From positions 57,426,517 through 57,490,516 of the forward strand of contig JASWHV010000003.1 of assembly GCA_030760725.1 (NCBI GenBank): a DNA stretch of 64,000 bases. Direction: 5' to 3'. The translations under genes were made by a program, and so were the position numbers. The DNA is from Neostapfia colusana (lineage: Eukaryota; Streptophyta; Magnoliopsida; Poales; Poaceae). Numbering within the stretch: position 1 is the stretch's first letter; each line of letters begins with the position of its first letter. Positions 20,988 through 32,233 of the stretch are shown in pieces. The notes under the pieces were generated by a model. The model worked only from the letters and a program-made list of their open reading frames with translations. It was not told the origin of the DNA and did no database searches.

Positions 20988-22198
20988 TGTTGAAGTGTAC
21001 GCTACGACACTTCCCCCAGTCTGCTCGGAAGCAGCCTGTGGAGGTTCTTTTTTTGGTGGGGCTAGAGGATCTCGAAGGTCGATGCACAACGGCGAGAAGG
21101 GTACGAGGATTTACGTGGTTTAGGCCGCCGGAGCGTAATACCCTACGTCCACGGGTGTGTTTATTGTATTGTTCACGTGTATGAGTGAGTGATTTGGCTT
21201 GGTCGCGAACAATTTGCCCGGAGGCTGCCCCGATCCTTTTATAGCTTAAGGATGGGGCGGTTACAATGCGGCCCGGGGCCCTACAAGTGGCCCCGTGGCT
21301 ATCTGCACCTATACACGATCTAGGCATGTACAGCTACACGTATTGTCGCTGTCGGTGGACTTATGGTACACCGCCAGTCCCACCGGGCACCTCTGTCCTG
21401 GTAGCAGGTGATAACGAAGTACCTATCTTGTCATCGTGTCTCCTTGCTCTGTAGAGCGGCTCAACGCCGTTGGGAGGCACTGTTGCGCCATCACGCCTCG
21501 TCGCCTGTCTTTCACCGTAATGGCGAACAGACACTGGGCGTAGGCGTGCGCCATGCTTCTAGGGAAGGCGCGCATCTTGAATGCTCGGCCTGACAGCGTA
21601 CCTTCTTGTTTACTACTTGGCCATCTGCCCATTGCTCGTTGGAGCAATGTCCGGGCGGGTGGCCCTCGAGACACGCGTCTCCACCGGAGCGGTCTTGTGG
21701 AGTTAGCGGGTGGTTCGGAGTTGTTGGGCATGTGGCAGCACCGGAGCCCTCCATGATGGACGTCGGATCCAGAGCTGCAGGCCACGTGGCACATCCGGGG
21801 CCTTCCCCCTGGGGGGGGGGGGGGGTACACCCGGAGTTATTGCCCACGTGACAGCAGTGGAGCCCTCCCATGCTGGAGGTCGGATCCGGAACTGCAGGAC
21901 ACGTGGCACCTCCGGTGCTCTCTCTGGCAGGGGGTGTGGCTCAGAGGTTCCGGGCATGTGGCAGTGTCGAAGCCCTTCTTGGTGGAAGATGGGGTCCGTC
22001 ACCACTGGACACGTGACGGCTCCCGAGCCACCCTCGGCCGGTCTTCGCGCTCAGGGCCTTAAGACATGTGGCAACCCCGGGACACCCCACGGGGCCTAGA
22101 GCGCGTGGCTCACACTAGGGCCCGCCTAAGCCAGGAAGGCGGGGCCCAGGTGCTTTTTATATACTAAGCAGGGGTACATGGTTCACAGGGTACCGACA
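20988..22198 (-). repeat. Element A LTR, left (3' LTR in element orientation)
   Basis: 1211 bp, GC-rich. It holds a series of roughly 60-bp units centred on ACACGTGGCA-like G-boxes (about 21728, 21781, 21843, 21900, 21954, 22008, 22064). A minus-strand TATA (TATATAAAAAG, 22153-22163) lies downstream of them in element orientation. A G run near 21810 is longer than in the partner LTR. Confidence 0.9.
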
Positions 22199-22299
22199 GG
22201 GGCCCCCGGGCCCATTTCTTGGGAGGTATTGAGCCCGCAGGTGGGGCCCCTATCTCCTCCGTGTGGCGGTGTTGAACTTGCAATTTTTGGGAATCGAAA

Positions 22300-24350
22300 C
22301 GACGACGTGAATCCCGCATAGTGGGTGAATGGCCGTTCCTGGGAGACGAAGAGGTTGCTTGCCCTCGCTCAAAGAGACTTCGCTGTATTCGTGGACATGC
22401 GCCTCTTCATTGCTGGAGGGTTGCAGGAGATGCATGTTTCGTGCAACTGCTGCATCGCCTGCGTTGGTTCCCTGCACGACCCATGTTCTTCCCTTTGTCA
22501 GGCTTTATAGGGGAATCACTTTTCCCAACCTTAACCGCGTTGCCCTTTGCTCATACTGACAGTAGAGTGGGCCATGTACCTTCGTTCTCGATAGTTCAGT
22601 CGAAATAGGCATGATTATTTCGGGCACGTCTCGATTGGCGGTTCTTGAGGGATCTAGGGCAAATAAAGAGACCCTCTGCTGCTGGCAGGAGTTCTGTCCT
22701 ATATTCGTTCTCTTGCGCTTCGTGCTTCTTAGGTGCACGTCTCACTTGACGCCGCACTCTCTTGTGCTGGTATCGATTTTCATCCATCTTTGCGAGATGT
22801 TTGTGGGGGTGCGGCTGTCGGTGTGGCTGTTCCGGGCATTCTTCATTCTCCGGTCATTGGGGAGGAGCTCAAGCTTCCTAGATCCTACTACTTCCAGCAT
22901 CGCACCAGGTCCGTGGCAATGTACATCTCTCCCTTCTCTAACTAGGAGGAGGCATATCGCACCTTGAGAGCATCTATTCTCCGGTGCTGGCGAGGATTAA
23001 GTTCCTGGCAGACTAGGGGTTGTTCTCGCTGATGGTGTTCACCGACTTCCTGGGCCGGCGCATCGCTCCTCTCTAGAGCGGTTGTTGCGCGACCTGGATG
23101 TACACCTGCGACAACGACTCCACTCGCCTGGAGCATGGTCTCGGGACCAACCTGAACACGGAGCTCCTAGACGCTCTATTGGGAACGATATGTGTCGACG
23201 TTGGGGCTGGCCATTTCTTCGACGACCTCATCATCCCTCCATAGCCGTGTCTGACCATCTTCACAAACCAGGGGCTGAGATCGCAGCTCCTAAGGTCGAT
23301 CCCGACATTGGACGACATCGACGTCGCTCCCCGGCAAGTCGGCGATGCTTCCCGTGGGATAACGACCCCCGGGGTGATTGGAGCGAGTGATGGAAGTGAT
23401 GCCTCTTCTGATCTAGTCCTGGCTGCTTCAAGTACTGCCACGCCGGGATCCGCTGCTCCGACTTCCTCCACCCAAATCTTGGATAAGAAAAAGGGGATGG
23501 CGCCCATGGCCCACCATCCTAGCTCTCCCGGAAAGAAACAGAGGCTGACTCGTACGGAGGGGAGCTTTGCCTCCACACCTAGCCCTGTGATGTCCGCGGC
23601 GGCCCCAAGCGCGTCCGAGGTTGTACTGGGGGGCGTGACCAACAGCGGCGTGGCCGGTCCTGCCTCCACGCCTGCAGGAGGCGCTCCTGCAGCTCCAATG
23701 CCTTCTGTGCCGGCGAAGAGGCCGGTTGCTGTCGGAGGTTCCGGTGGCTCTAGAGTCTCGAACAAATGTCTCCTTACCGCTTCATGGGATTTCACCGGCT
23801 CCAGGTAGATCATCCAAGGCCACCCTTTACTGCTTGTCCTGTTTTTCTATACTCTAGGGTTGTATGTTGACCTCTGTCCTCTACGCAGGGCTCCGTCCGC
23901 CGGATCTCCTGGGAGCGTTCCGGTGCCCGTGGTACCCAGCGGTCCGGCGACACCTCCCGAGACTACTCCAGGCCAGGGTGCGGGCCCTTCCGAGCCAACG
24001 GCGTCCATGTCTCCTACCTCTTCTGCAGATGTCTCTCCGACGGCCCCGATGCAAGAGACTCCAGCCAGGACCTTCCGTCAGCACAGGCTCCGATGCCTGA
24101 TTCTGAGCCGGCTGTAGCTGATGGGGCTCCATCAGTTCATGGTGACGAGCCCGCGCCAACCGTTGACGGGGGCGCGTTAGATGACGCTACTCCTACTCCG
24201 GAGGATAGCGTCCCCCGGCCAGAAGCTCACTTGCCCTCTTCCGAGGGACAAGCCGGAACTTCCCTAGGCTCTGCGTCCCGGTGCCTACTCCAGCGACCGT
24301 TGAAACCCCAAGGGACGATGCTCGCCTCCATGGATCTCTACGAGTAGCTC
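22300..24350 (+). pseudogene. Antisense accessory ORF of element A, decayed
   Basis: It lies between pol and the 3' LTR but is coded on the strand opposite to gag-pol. Pieces in shifting plus frames: RRLLALAQRDFAVFVDMRLF and AGGLQEMHVSCNCCIAC (22325-22500), GITFPNLNRVALCSY, then DSRVGHVPSFSIVQSK (22540-22608), LHSPVIGEELKLPRSYYFQ (about 22830-22900), and a long Ser/Ala/Pro-rich part (23308-23808 and 23860-24340). Antisense ORFs in this position are known in some Tat-lineage elements; their function is not established. Frameshifts and stops make this copy dead. Confidence 0.55.
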
Positions 24351-24423
24351 GAAACCCTCCCCCCCCGGGTTATGCACAGCAATAGAACGTTGTTGGCACC
24401 ACACAGGTAAAGATCCCCATCCA

Positions 24424-25627
24424 CTAGTGTGTATCTTTAGGCATGCGAAGAATCCGTTCAGCGGATATATGTTCATCAGGAAGGATATTTTCTTTCAAGT
24501 AGGCCCGGAACTCCGTGATCCATGCATCAGGTCGTGCTTGAGCATTTGGATTTTGGGCGCCTGGTTGCACGGAGTCCCTAGTGACACATACGATCATTGA
24601 CGGGCGCCATGGTTGCGGGGCCGCCGGTACTGTCAGCTTCGAGGTGCTAGACTCGCCCCCTTCACCTGGTTCGGCAGGCCAGGCTGTTGGACGCAATATC
24701 TTCCTTTCGAACACGCCTTTGGGGACTGTGGCCCATGTAGAGGCTTTCGTCGAAAGGTCGTCCGCTACCTCATTGTTGGCGCGAGGGATATGGCACAACT
24801 CCAAGGCATGGAACTCCTTCTCCATCTTCTGCACGTGGATAAGGTAGGCATCTAGTTGAGGGTCGTTACAGGAGCACTCATGCCTGACTTGTTTTATGAC
24901 AAGCTGAGAATCTCCTTTGACTAGCATCTGTCGCACGCCCAGAGACAGGGCGGTACTCATCCCAAATATGAGGGCTTCATATTATGCCATGGTGTTTGTA
25001 GGCTTGAAGTCGAGGTGCACCATGTACATGAACTGCTCCCCCACTGGTGAGATGAGCAGGACCCCCGCTCCGGCTCCCTGCTTTCGCGAGGAACTATCAA
25101 AGTAGAGTGTCCAGTGAGGTCCGGTGAGCACCGAAGGTCTGGGCTCCAGGTCTCCGTCGTCTTGACCCCCTGGACTGCATGGTGGCGGGGTCCATTCTGC
25201 CACGAAGTCCGCCAGCGCCTGGCTCTTGACGGCGTGGCGCGGTAAGACGTCGAGGTCGAACTCCACCAGCTCAGCTGCCCACTTTGCTATGTTCCCCGTT
25301 GCGTTGGGGCTGTGAAGTACTGCCTTTAGTGGGTAGGTTGTTACCACCGACACCTTGTGAGCTTGGAAGTAGTGGCAAAGGTTCCTTGACGCAATCAGCA
25401 CTACATAGAGCAACTTATGGACCTACGAATACCACGTCTTGGCATCGTGGAGGACCTCGCTGATGTAGTAGACCGGTCGCTGGGTGGTCTGGACCCTCCC
25501 GGAGGGGTCCAAAACATTTTCCTCCATTGGTGAGAGGTCTACAACTTCTTGGTCTTGGTGTCTGGCCCCCGAGAGTTGGGACCCGGGAGCATCCTGGGCT
25601 GGAGTTACGTCAGGCTCGCCTGCATGA
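24424..25627 (-). pseudogene. Element A pol, RNase H part (3' portion, beyond the element B insertion)
   Basis: The minus reading continues the RT/RNase H from 48427. It has RPVYYISEVLHDAKTWYS with a stop, VHKLLYVVLIASRNLCHYFQ, then LPRHAVKSQALADFVAEWTP. A second RNase H-like domain follows: TLYFDSSSRKQGAGAGVLL, stop in place of Glu in NTMA*YEALIFGM, LVKGDSQLVIKQV, ELCHIPRANNEVADDLS. The integrase expected after this is not found before 24424, so the 3' end of pol has been lost. Confidence 0.82.
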
Positions 25628-25632
25628 CTCGG
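25628..25632. repeat. TSD of element B, left
   Basis: CTCGG, identical to 48422-48426. Confidence 0.88.
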
Positions 25633-27197
25633 TGAAAGTTGCCTAGAGAGGGGTGAATAGGCGGAAAAATCTAAAATACGGCTTAATAAAATGATTAGTT
25701 CGCAGAGTCCGGACTAGTCCGATCCTGAGGGCGGACTAGTCCGGTCACAGAGGATTTTAGCTCAATAAGACAGAGACACAATATTTATCCCGTGGTTCAG
25801 CTCCACAAAGAAGCCTGCATCTACGCTGAGGAGTCCACCAAGGACTAGGTTGCTCTCAACCTTTTCCTCACCAAGCCACCACCAAGGTCGGCTTGTTTTT
25901 CACTATATCACAAATGCTTCACAATATGTCGTGGGACAACTCACAACTTGAGGTTCCCACGAGAACTCAGCTCAAAGCACTTACAAACTAATTCTCTTGG
26001 ACAACACACTTCTCACTCACTGTTAGAGAATCAACCAAGAGCTCTATAGTGCACACTCTCCTTCCTCTCCTCTTCCCAAAACTCACAACCCTCAAGAAAC
26101 ACTCTTAGGGCTCCAAGAATTTGAAGAGAGGGGACTAGAAAAGCTCTAGGAAGGCTATTTCGTCATTAGGGTGCTTGTTCTTTTCTTTGAGGCCCGGGCA
26201 ACCTCTTTTATAGAGGTCTCGGGGACTAGCCGTTGCCAACTGCCAAACCCCGGACTAGTCCACCCTTTGACCCCAGACTAGTCCACCCTGTGGGGACCGA
26301 TGACATCTCTCTTCACCTACTAAACGGTCAGAACTCACCAACCAAACGGTCGGATTTCACCAACTAAACGGTCACATACCACGGATTAGTCTGGTCCACA
26401 ACGGACTAGTCTGATTTCACTCAGAAACCATTGTTCCGGTTGAGAATGGACAAGTCTGGTCCACCGGACTAGTCCGGCCTCCATGGGCGGACAAGTCCGA
26501 CCATCCAAGACTTAGTCCCTGCAGCTACTTCCTAGTTTCACACGGACTAGTCCGACACACAGAGGACTAATCCAATCTCACCTCAGGAACTCCTGTTCCG
26601 ATTGGAAATGGACTAGTCTGAACCTGTGGACTAGTCCGGACTCAAAGAGCGGACTAGTCCGGTCCTTCAGCACTTAGCTCCTGCAGAGCTTAGACACTCT
26701 TTCCACGGACTAGTCCATCCCAAGACGGACAAGTCCGAACTCACACAGAAACTCATGTTCCGTTCTATATCGGATTAGTCCGACACTTCGGACTAGTCCA
26801 ACCGTCCACCCCGAACAAGTCCAAACTCACACAGAACCACTTGTTCCGTTCTACATCGGATCAGTCTGATGTGCCGCACTAGTCCGGTTCCCAACCCGGA
26901 CAAGTCCGGCCCTATTCCCAGGGCTTATCCCAAATCTTCACTCCACTCAACCTAAACTCGGACTTTGAGCTCTTAGATGATTCTCAGCACTTTACTCTAT
27001 GATCACACTCACGCTGAAGGGCTGAACTCAAGACAAAATAAATAAAAACCCTAAATTCTATTCTTCTTGTGTATTTGCCTTTTTCTCTTCTTTTCCTTTT
27101 TGTGTGTATCCGTCTTCGTAATTTCTTAATCACCTGTACTCACACTTGCAAAGCTCATTAATCCCCTAAGTGTTGAACTAGCCTAGATGCACTTTCA
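25633..27197 (-). repeat. Element B LTR, left (3' LTR), with palindrome array
   Basis: 1565 bp, TGAAAG..CTTTCA ends. About 22 copies of CGGACTAGTCCG-like sites (by eye) between 25705 and 26910, many with a changed centre (AAG, TTG, TTA, TCA) but preserved CGGA/TCCG arms. Minus TATA CTATAAAAG lies at 26205-26213. Confidence 0.92.
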
Positions 27198-27602
27198 ATC
27201 TCCCCCTTTTTGGTGATTTGATGACAACACTTTGAGGTTTTGATAAAAAATGTGAATGATTTAGTTTTGATAACACATGTGTATAAGTTACTCTCCCTAA
27301 ATATGTGCATGGATGTTTTGCAAGAAAGTATATGCACGAGAGTGAGTCATATGGGAGGTTTATTAGAGTGGTGTGCCTACGTGTGATGCAAATGTTGAGA
27401 TTTTGAAAATTAAGTGTGAAACATGTATCTCAAATTGAAATCAAGTACCATCACACATACGAGTAGCATAGTATAAAGTTATTACAACCCAAATAACAAA
27501 ACATGAAAGTGTAGCAACATGTAGCAACATTACAACTAAATCCCCTCCATCTCTCCCCCTTTGACATCAAGACACCAAAAAGGAAAAGAATAGAGCCTAG
27601 GT

Positions 27603-29302
27603 CTAGTCGTCATCGCTCTCACTCTCCTCCTCGTGATCTTCATCACTTTGGGTTCCTTCATCGTCGTCCTCCTCATTATATTGGTCGTCCTCTTCTTCCT
27701 CGATGACGACAGCAGCACTAGAGGAACCTCTGCCAAGGAATGCAGCCTCCGCTGCAGTGAGATCCGGGAATGGTGTGATTTCCTCATCGTCAGAGGCTTC
27801 CGGAGACATAGTGATGTCTTCCTTCTCACAGAGCTTCTTCAAATACCTTTCTTGCCTTTTATCCATTTTCTGTGTCTTGACTTCCACTTTGCGGCAAGAT
27901 GTGAAGATAGACTTTAGAAATTTGAAGATGGCGCTGGAGGAGTCTCCGAAAGAGGTAGGAGCGGCTGGAGGAGGAGGTGCATCGGGGGCACTCCTATTAG
28001 AAGCTCTCCCAATCTTTGGCACAATGGGAGGAATTTGAGGGTGAAGGGGTCTATGCTTGAAATCCTTCACAAATTCTAGTACCGACACCTTCTCAATGAG
28101 ACACATGATGAAAGGAGCATAACCATATGAGGGATTGGGGGTGTGAGATATGTTGAAGATGTCGTTGTAGATGTAGTCAAACACATTAAATTTTTCATCT
28201 TCACAAATCAACTTCAACAGATGGCGGAGGTGGCCCTAGATCATCCCCGCATCCCCGTCTTTAGGTGCTAAAGTTTTTCTCAAGATCCGATTAAGCACAC
28301 TAAAGAAGGGACGGGGGATTTTGGTTGTAGGAGGATTATAAAAGCCAACCTCATACATGAACTCCATCTCCCCCAAGTCTATCGCTGTGAGGTTGTGAAT
28401 AGTCAGCTCATAGTTCAGGAATTCCTCAAGGCCAAGGATCCGTGCAAACTCATTGTAGATAACGGAGTATTGGACTTCGTTCGTCATCCTGTCTCCAAAG
28501 GTGAAGAAATAGCATGTGGTGTAGAATTGAGCGACCACCTCTATGTTCCAGTCATATTGGAAGGCTAGAATATCCTTCAACTCGTGGTGCTCTGTGGCTT
28601 CAATGATCGCATTGAATGCTTGATGATTTTTCTTCTCCATATAGGCCCAATCAACCCACTGAGCGTCAGCCATTGGTGTCTTCATCTTCATATAGACCAG
28701 GTGATAGTAATCGCAGTGAAAGTCACACCAGAAGCGATGATCCAGTGTGCCCTTCTCATACTTATAGGGGTCCTTCTACGTGAGCCTCCTTGCTTTTTCA
28801 TAGCCTTTTCCATGAAAGATATTGCTTGAAAGCTCTAGTTGTCGGTTTGGATTGTTCATGGGTGGTGTCATGAACAAAGGTCCAATGGGACCTTGTGGGG
28901 AAGCACTTAACCCCATGGGACGGTCTCGAATGACAACCCCCCCCCCCCACTTGCAGGTGCCCTTCTTCTTGGTGCTGCCTTCTTGACGGGCACCTTCTGA
29001 ACCGGGGATTTCCCTTTTTTCTTGGCCCCTTCTCCTTCATTCATGGGTCTTTTGCCTTTGTCGACTCCTTGGCCCCTTTCCTTTTCACCAAAGGAAACTA
29101 TCCTCTTCCTCCGACTTGAGCGCTCTTCTTCAGCTTGAGCTTGAGTTGCCTCTCTTTCGTGCCACTTCTTGGTTCGAGCTTCTCGACGAGCAAGCTCTTG
29201 TGCAACTGCGGCATCCTCCTCCTCACGACGGCGATAAAGCTCTTGTCGAGCCGCTTTGTGCTCCGGGTCGGAGAGTGGTGGAGAGTTGTCGTTTTGAGAC
29301 AT
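27603..29302 (-). pseudogene. Element B third ORF (env-position protein), broken
   Basis: The likely start is the ATG at 29300-29302 (MSQNDNSPPLSDPEHKAARQ). A charged coiled-coil-like part (RRREEEDAAVAQELARREAR) is followed by a basic Lys/Arg region. A run of C (28937-28949) then throws the frame. Past it: RDRPMGLSASPQGPIGPL, WVDWAYMEKKNHQAFNAI, NIEVVAQFYTTCYFFTFGDR, YNEFARILGLEEFLNYEL. A TAG at 28236 (CAG in the likely ancestor) precedes LICEDEKFNVFDYIYND. The end is a very acidic tail (EEEEDDQYNEEDDDEGTQ). The middle resembles the plant 'putative plant transposon protein' domain often found in retroelements. No transmembrane segment was seen, so it is not an obvious envelope protein. Confidence 0.65.
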
Positions 29303-29374
29303 GCTGGAAGAATGAATGAGTAAGGATATGAATTGAAAGCAAAAGATCATCGCGACGAGGCGCAACAAACACAC

Positions 29375-30523
29375 TAAGTTAGGGGTTAACTCAAGGTTTG
29401 GCCGGACTTGTCCGGTCCTTGATCGGACTAGTCCGGTTAGGAACGGACTTGTCCATCTTCTTTCCGAACTAGTCCGGACAGCTTGAAGTTAAACCCTAAC
29501 TAGGCGGATTTTCTGCAAATTCGGTCAATGGTTTGCAATAATCCTAAGGGAGAGACGCATGAGGACTATGAAGCACTAGGCATCCTAGTTTGTGGAGAAA
29601 GCATCCTAGAATTGAGAGATTTTAGAAGATTAAGTTTTGCCCCAAGAACACACCTTGATTCCGTGATTTCGATGAAATCACCGGATCAAAGTGCGGAGAG
29701 GTATGAGAACTGTCTTCTTGAGGCCCTAAGACGTAGATGCCTCAGTTCCTTTGAAGTTTTTGGTGAAGATCTTCGAAAATCACCAATGGGGGCAATTTTT
29801 GAGAGTGGGCGCGCGTTTGAAAGTTGTGACGGGTGAAGGGGGGTCTAGACCCCCGGTGGTTGGGTTAAGTTCCAACTATCCGGACTAGTCCGGCGGTAGA
29901 TATTGGACAAGTCCGGTGGTCGGATTAGGTCCGGACTTCTCTGATGGTGCGGACAAGTCCGGTTTCTAGCGAACTAGTCCGTTATTGACTTGCCAAACCC
30001 TAGTCGAACTTATCTGATACTCCGGACTTGTCCGGCCCCTCGCCCGGATTAGTCCGGTTCTTGTCATCACATTCTTATATATATGATGGTATCTGTAGGA
30101 ATTGATCTACAAGACTAGTTTTTCACATGTATTCTCAATGAATCATGACCAGTAGAGCACACAACCAAACAAACAATGGCCATTATTCAAGGAGATGATA
30201 ATTGAAAATAATTTGATGGAAAAATTGAGAGAGATTGTCTTTTAGAAAATGTGCTCAGTTTGAAGGAATTAGACTATAACAACCAGATGTGCAACATCTC
30301 AAGCCACATTTCGGGAGTCGAGGATATTCATCTCACTTCTAAGTTCGCAAAAGCGTTTTTCATCTAGTGGCTTGGTGAAGATATCCGCTAGCTGTTTTTC
30401 AGTTCTAACATGTGAAGTGACTATGTCTCCCTTTATTGAGTGATCTCTCAGGAAATGATGTCGGATATCAATGTGTTTGGTCCTAGATGTTCAACAGGGT
30501 TGTGGGCAATTTTAATAGCACTC
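29375..30523. repeat. Element B spacer between pol and third ORF, with palindrome cluster
   Basis: About 11 sites of the type CGGACTAGTCCG, CGGACTTGTCCG or CGGACAAGTCCG at 29400-29480 and 29880-30055, the same family as in the LTRs. The rest is AT-rich with no ORF. Confidence 0.75.
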
Positions 30524-32228
30524 TTATTGTCTCATAGGAGTGGAATGTGGTTCATATTGAGACCGTAGTCTCTTAGAGTTTGTCTCATCCAAAGAAGTTG
30601 TGCACAACAAATCTCGGCTGCGACGTACTCTGCTTCGGCTGTGGATAGGCCAATGGAATTTTGCTTCTTGGATGACCAAGACACTAAGGATCTGCCCAAG
30701 AAGTGACAGGTGCTCGAGGTACATTTTCTATCTACTTTGCATCCGGCATAGTCGGTATCGGAGTATCCGATGAGATTGAATTTGGACCCTTTAGGATACC
30801 ACAACCCTAGGTTAGGTGTATGAACTAGATAGCACAAGATTCTCTTTACGGCTATTAGATGATACTCTTTGGGTGTGGCTTCAAACCTTGCACACATGCA
30901 TATACTCAACATAATATCGGGCCTAGATGCACAAAGATAAAGAAGGGATCCAATTATGGAACGATATACCTTTTGATCTATGCTAGGGCTGTCTTGGTTG
31001 AGGTCGAGGTGTCCGTTTGTCGCCATTGGTGTTTTGATAGGCTTGGCCTTTTCCATGCTAAACTTTTTAAGTATGTCTTGAGTGTACTTTGTTTGACATA
31101 TGAAAGTGCCTTCCTTGAGTTGTTTCACTTGGAAGCCTAGAAAGAACTTTAGTTCTCCCATCATTGACATCTCAAACCTTTCCGTCATGATTTTGCTAAA
31201 TTCTTCACAAAAAGATTTATTAGTAGAACCAAATATTATGTCATCGATATAAATTTGACACACAAATAAGTCATTGTCTAAGGTCTTTGTGAAAAGTGTG
31301 TAGTCGGTCTTTCCTATCCTAAAACCATTGTCAATGAGGAAATCTCTAAGACCTTCATACCAAGCTCTAGGAGCTTGTTTGAGGCCATAGAGAGCTTTGT
31401 GGAGGTTAAAAACATGGTTAAGATACTTATTATTTTCAAAGCTCGGTGGTTGCTCTACATACACTTCCTCCTTAATTGGTCCATTGAGAAAGGCGCTTTT
31501 CACATCCATTTGGTACAATTTGAAATCATTGTGAGTAGCATAGGCTAATAATATACATATTGATTCAAGTCTAGCTACGGGAGCAAAAGTTTCATCGAAG
31601 TCCAAACCTTCGACTTGTGAGTATCCCTTCGCCAGAAGTCTAGCTTCGTTTCTTGTTACTATTCCATGCTCATCTTGCTTGTTGCGAAAGACCCACTTGG
31701 TGCCCACTATATTTGCATTTGGTCTTTCCACAAGCGCCCACACTTTGTTTCTTTTGAAGTTGTTAAGCTCCTATTGCATCACCATCACCCAATCCGTATC
31801 TCCTAGGGCATCTTCAACCTTGAAAAGCTCCAAAGAAGATACAAAAAGTAGTGAGCACAAAATTTAGCCATACGAGAGCGAGTCATTACCCCCTTGGAGA
31901 TATCTCCAAGTATATTGTCAACGGGATGATTCCGTTGTACACATTGATGGACTCTTGGGTGTGGCACACTTGGTCTTGAGTTAATTTCTTCTTCCTCTTC
32001 ATCTCCCCCTTAATCTTTGCAACCATTGTTTCCTTCAATGTCTTGAACATGGTGATCTTGATCTTGTTTTCATTTAGGGGATTTAGCGCTTGATCATGTG
32101 TTTTGGGTCACTTCTTGTGACGAGGATGGGTCACTTGGGTCTTGTACTCTTGTGTTCGTATGTCACCAAGTTCCATCCTCTTTAATGCCATACATGGTGC
32201 CTCTTCTTCATCTAATGCACATTGATCA
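30524..32228 (-). pseudogene. Element B pol, RT-RNase H part
   Basis: The longest intact stretch is 30532-31743. [71 protein letters not shown] (catalytic YxDD intact). RNase [42 protein letters not shown] near 30532 stops it before DNKSAIKIAHNPVEH. Upstream (31744-32228) the integrase-RT linker is broken by several stops before meeting element C. Confidence 0.9.
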
Positions 32229-32233
32229 ACTTG
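32229..32233. repeat. TSD of element C, left
   Basis: ACTTG, identical to 43174-43178. Confidence 0.92.

Noticed and set aside
21423..22005. Several long ORFs on both strands in the element A LTRs
   Set aside because: GC-rich LTR sequence with repeats; the same frames recur in the partner LTR with indels.
25705..26910. CRISPR-like array (regular palindromic repeats)
   Set aside because: The repeats are 11-12-bp palindromes with irregular spacing in a plant LTR; no cas genes, and the host is eukaryotic.
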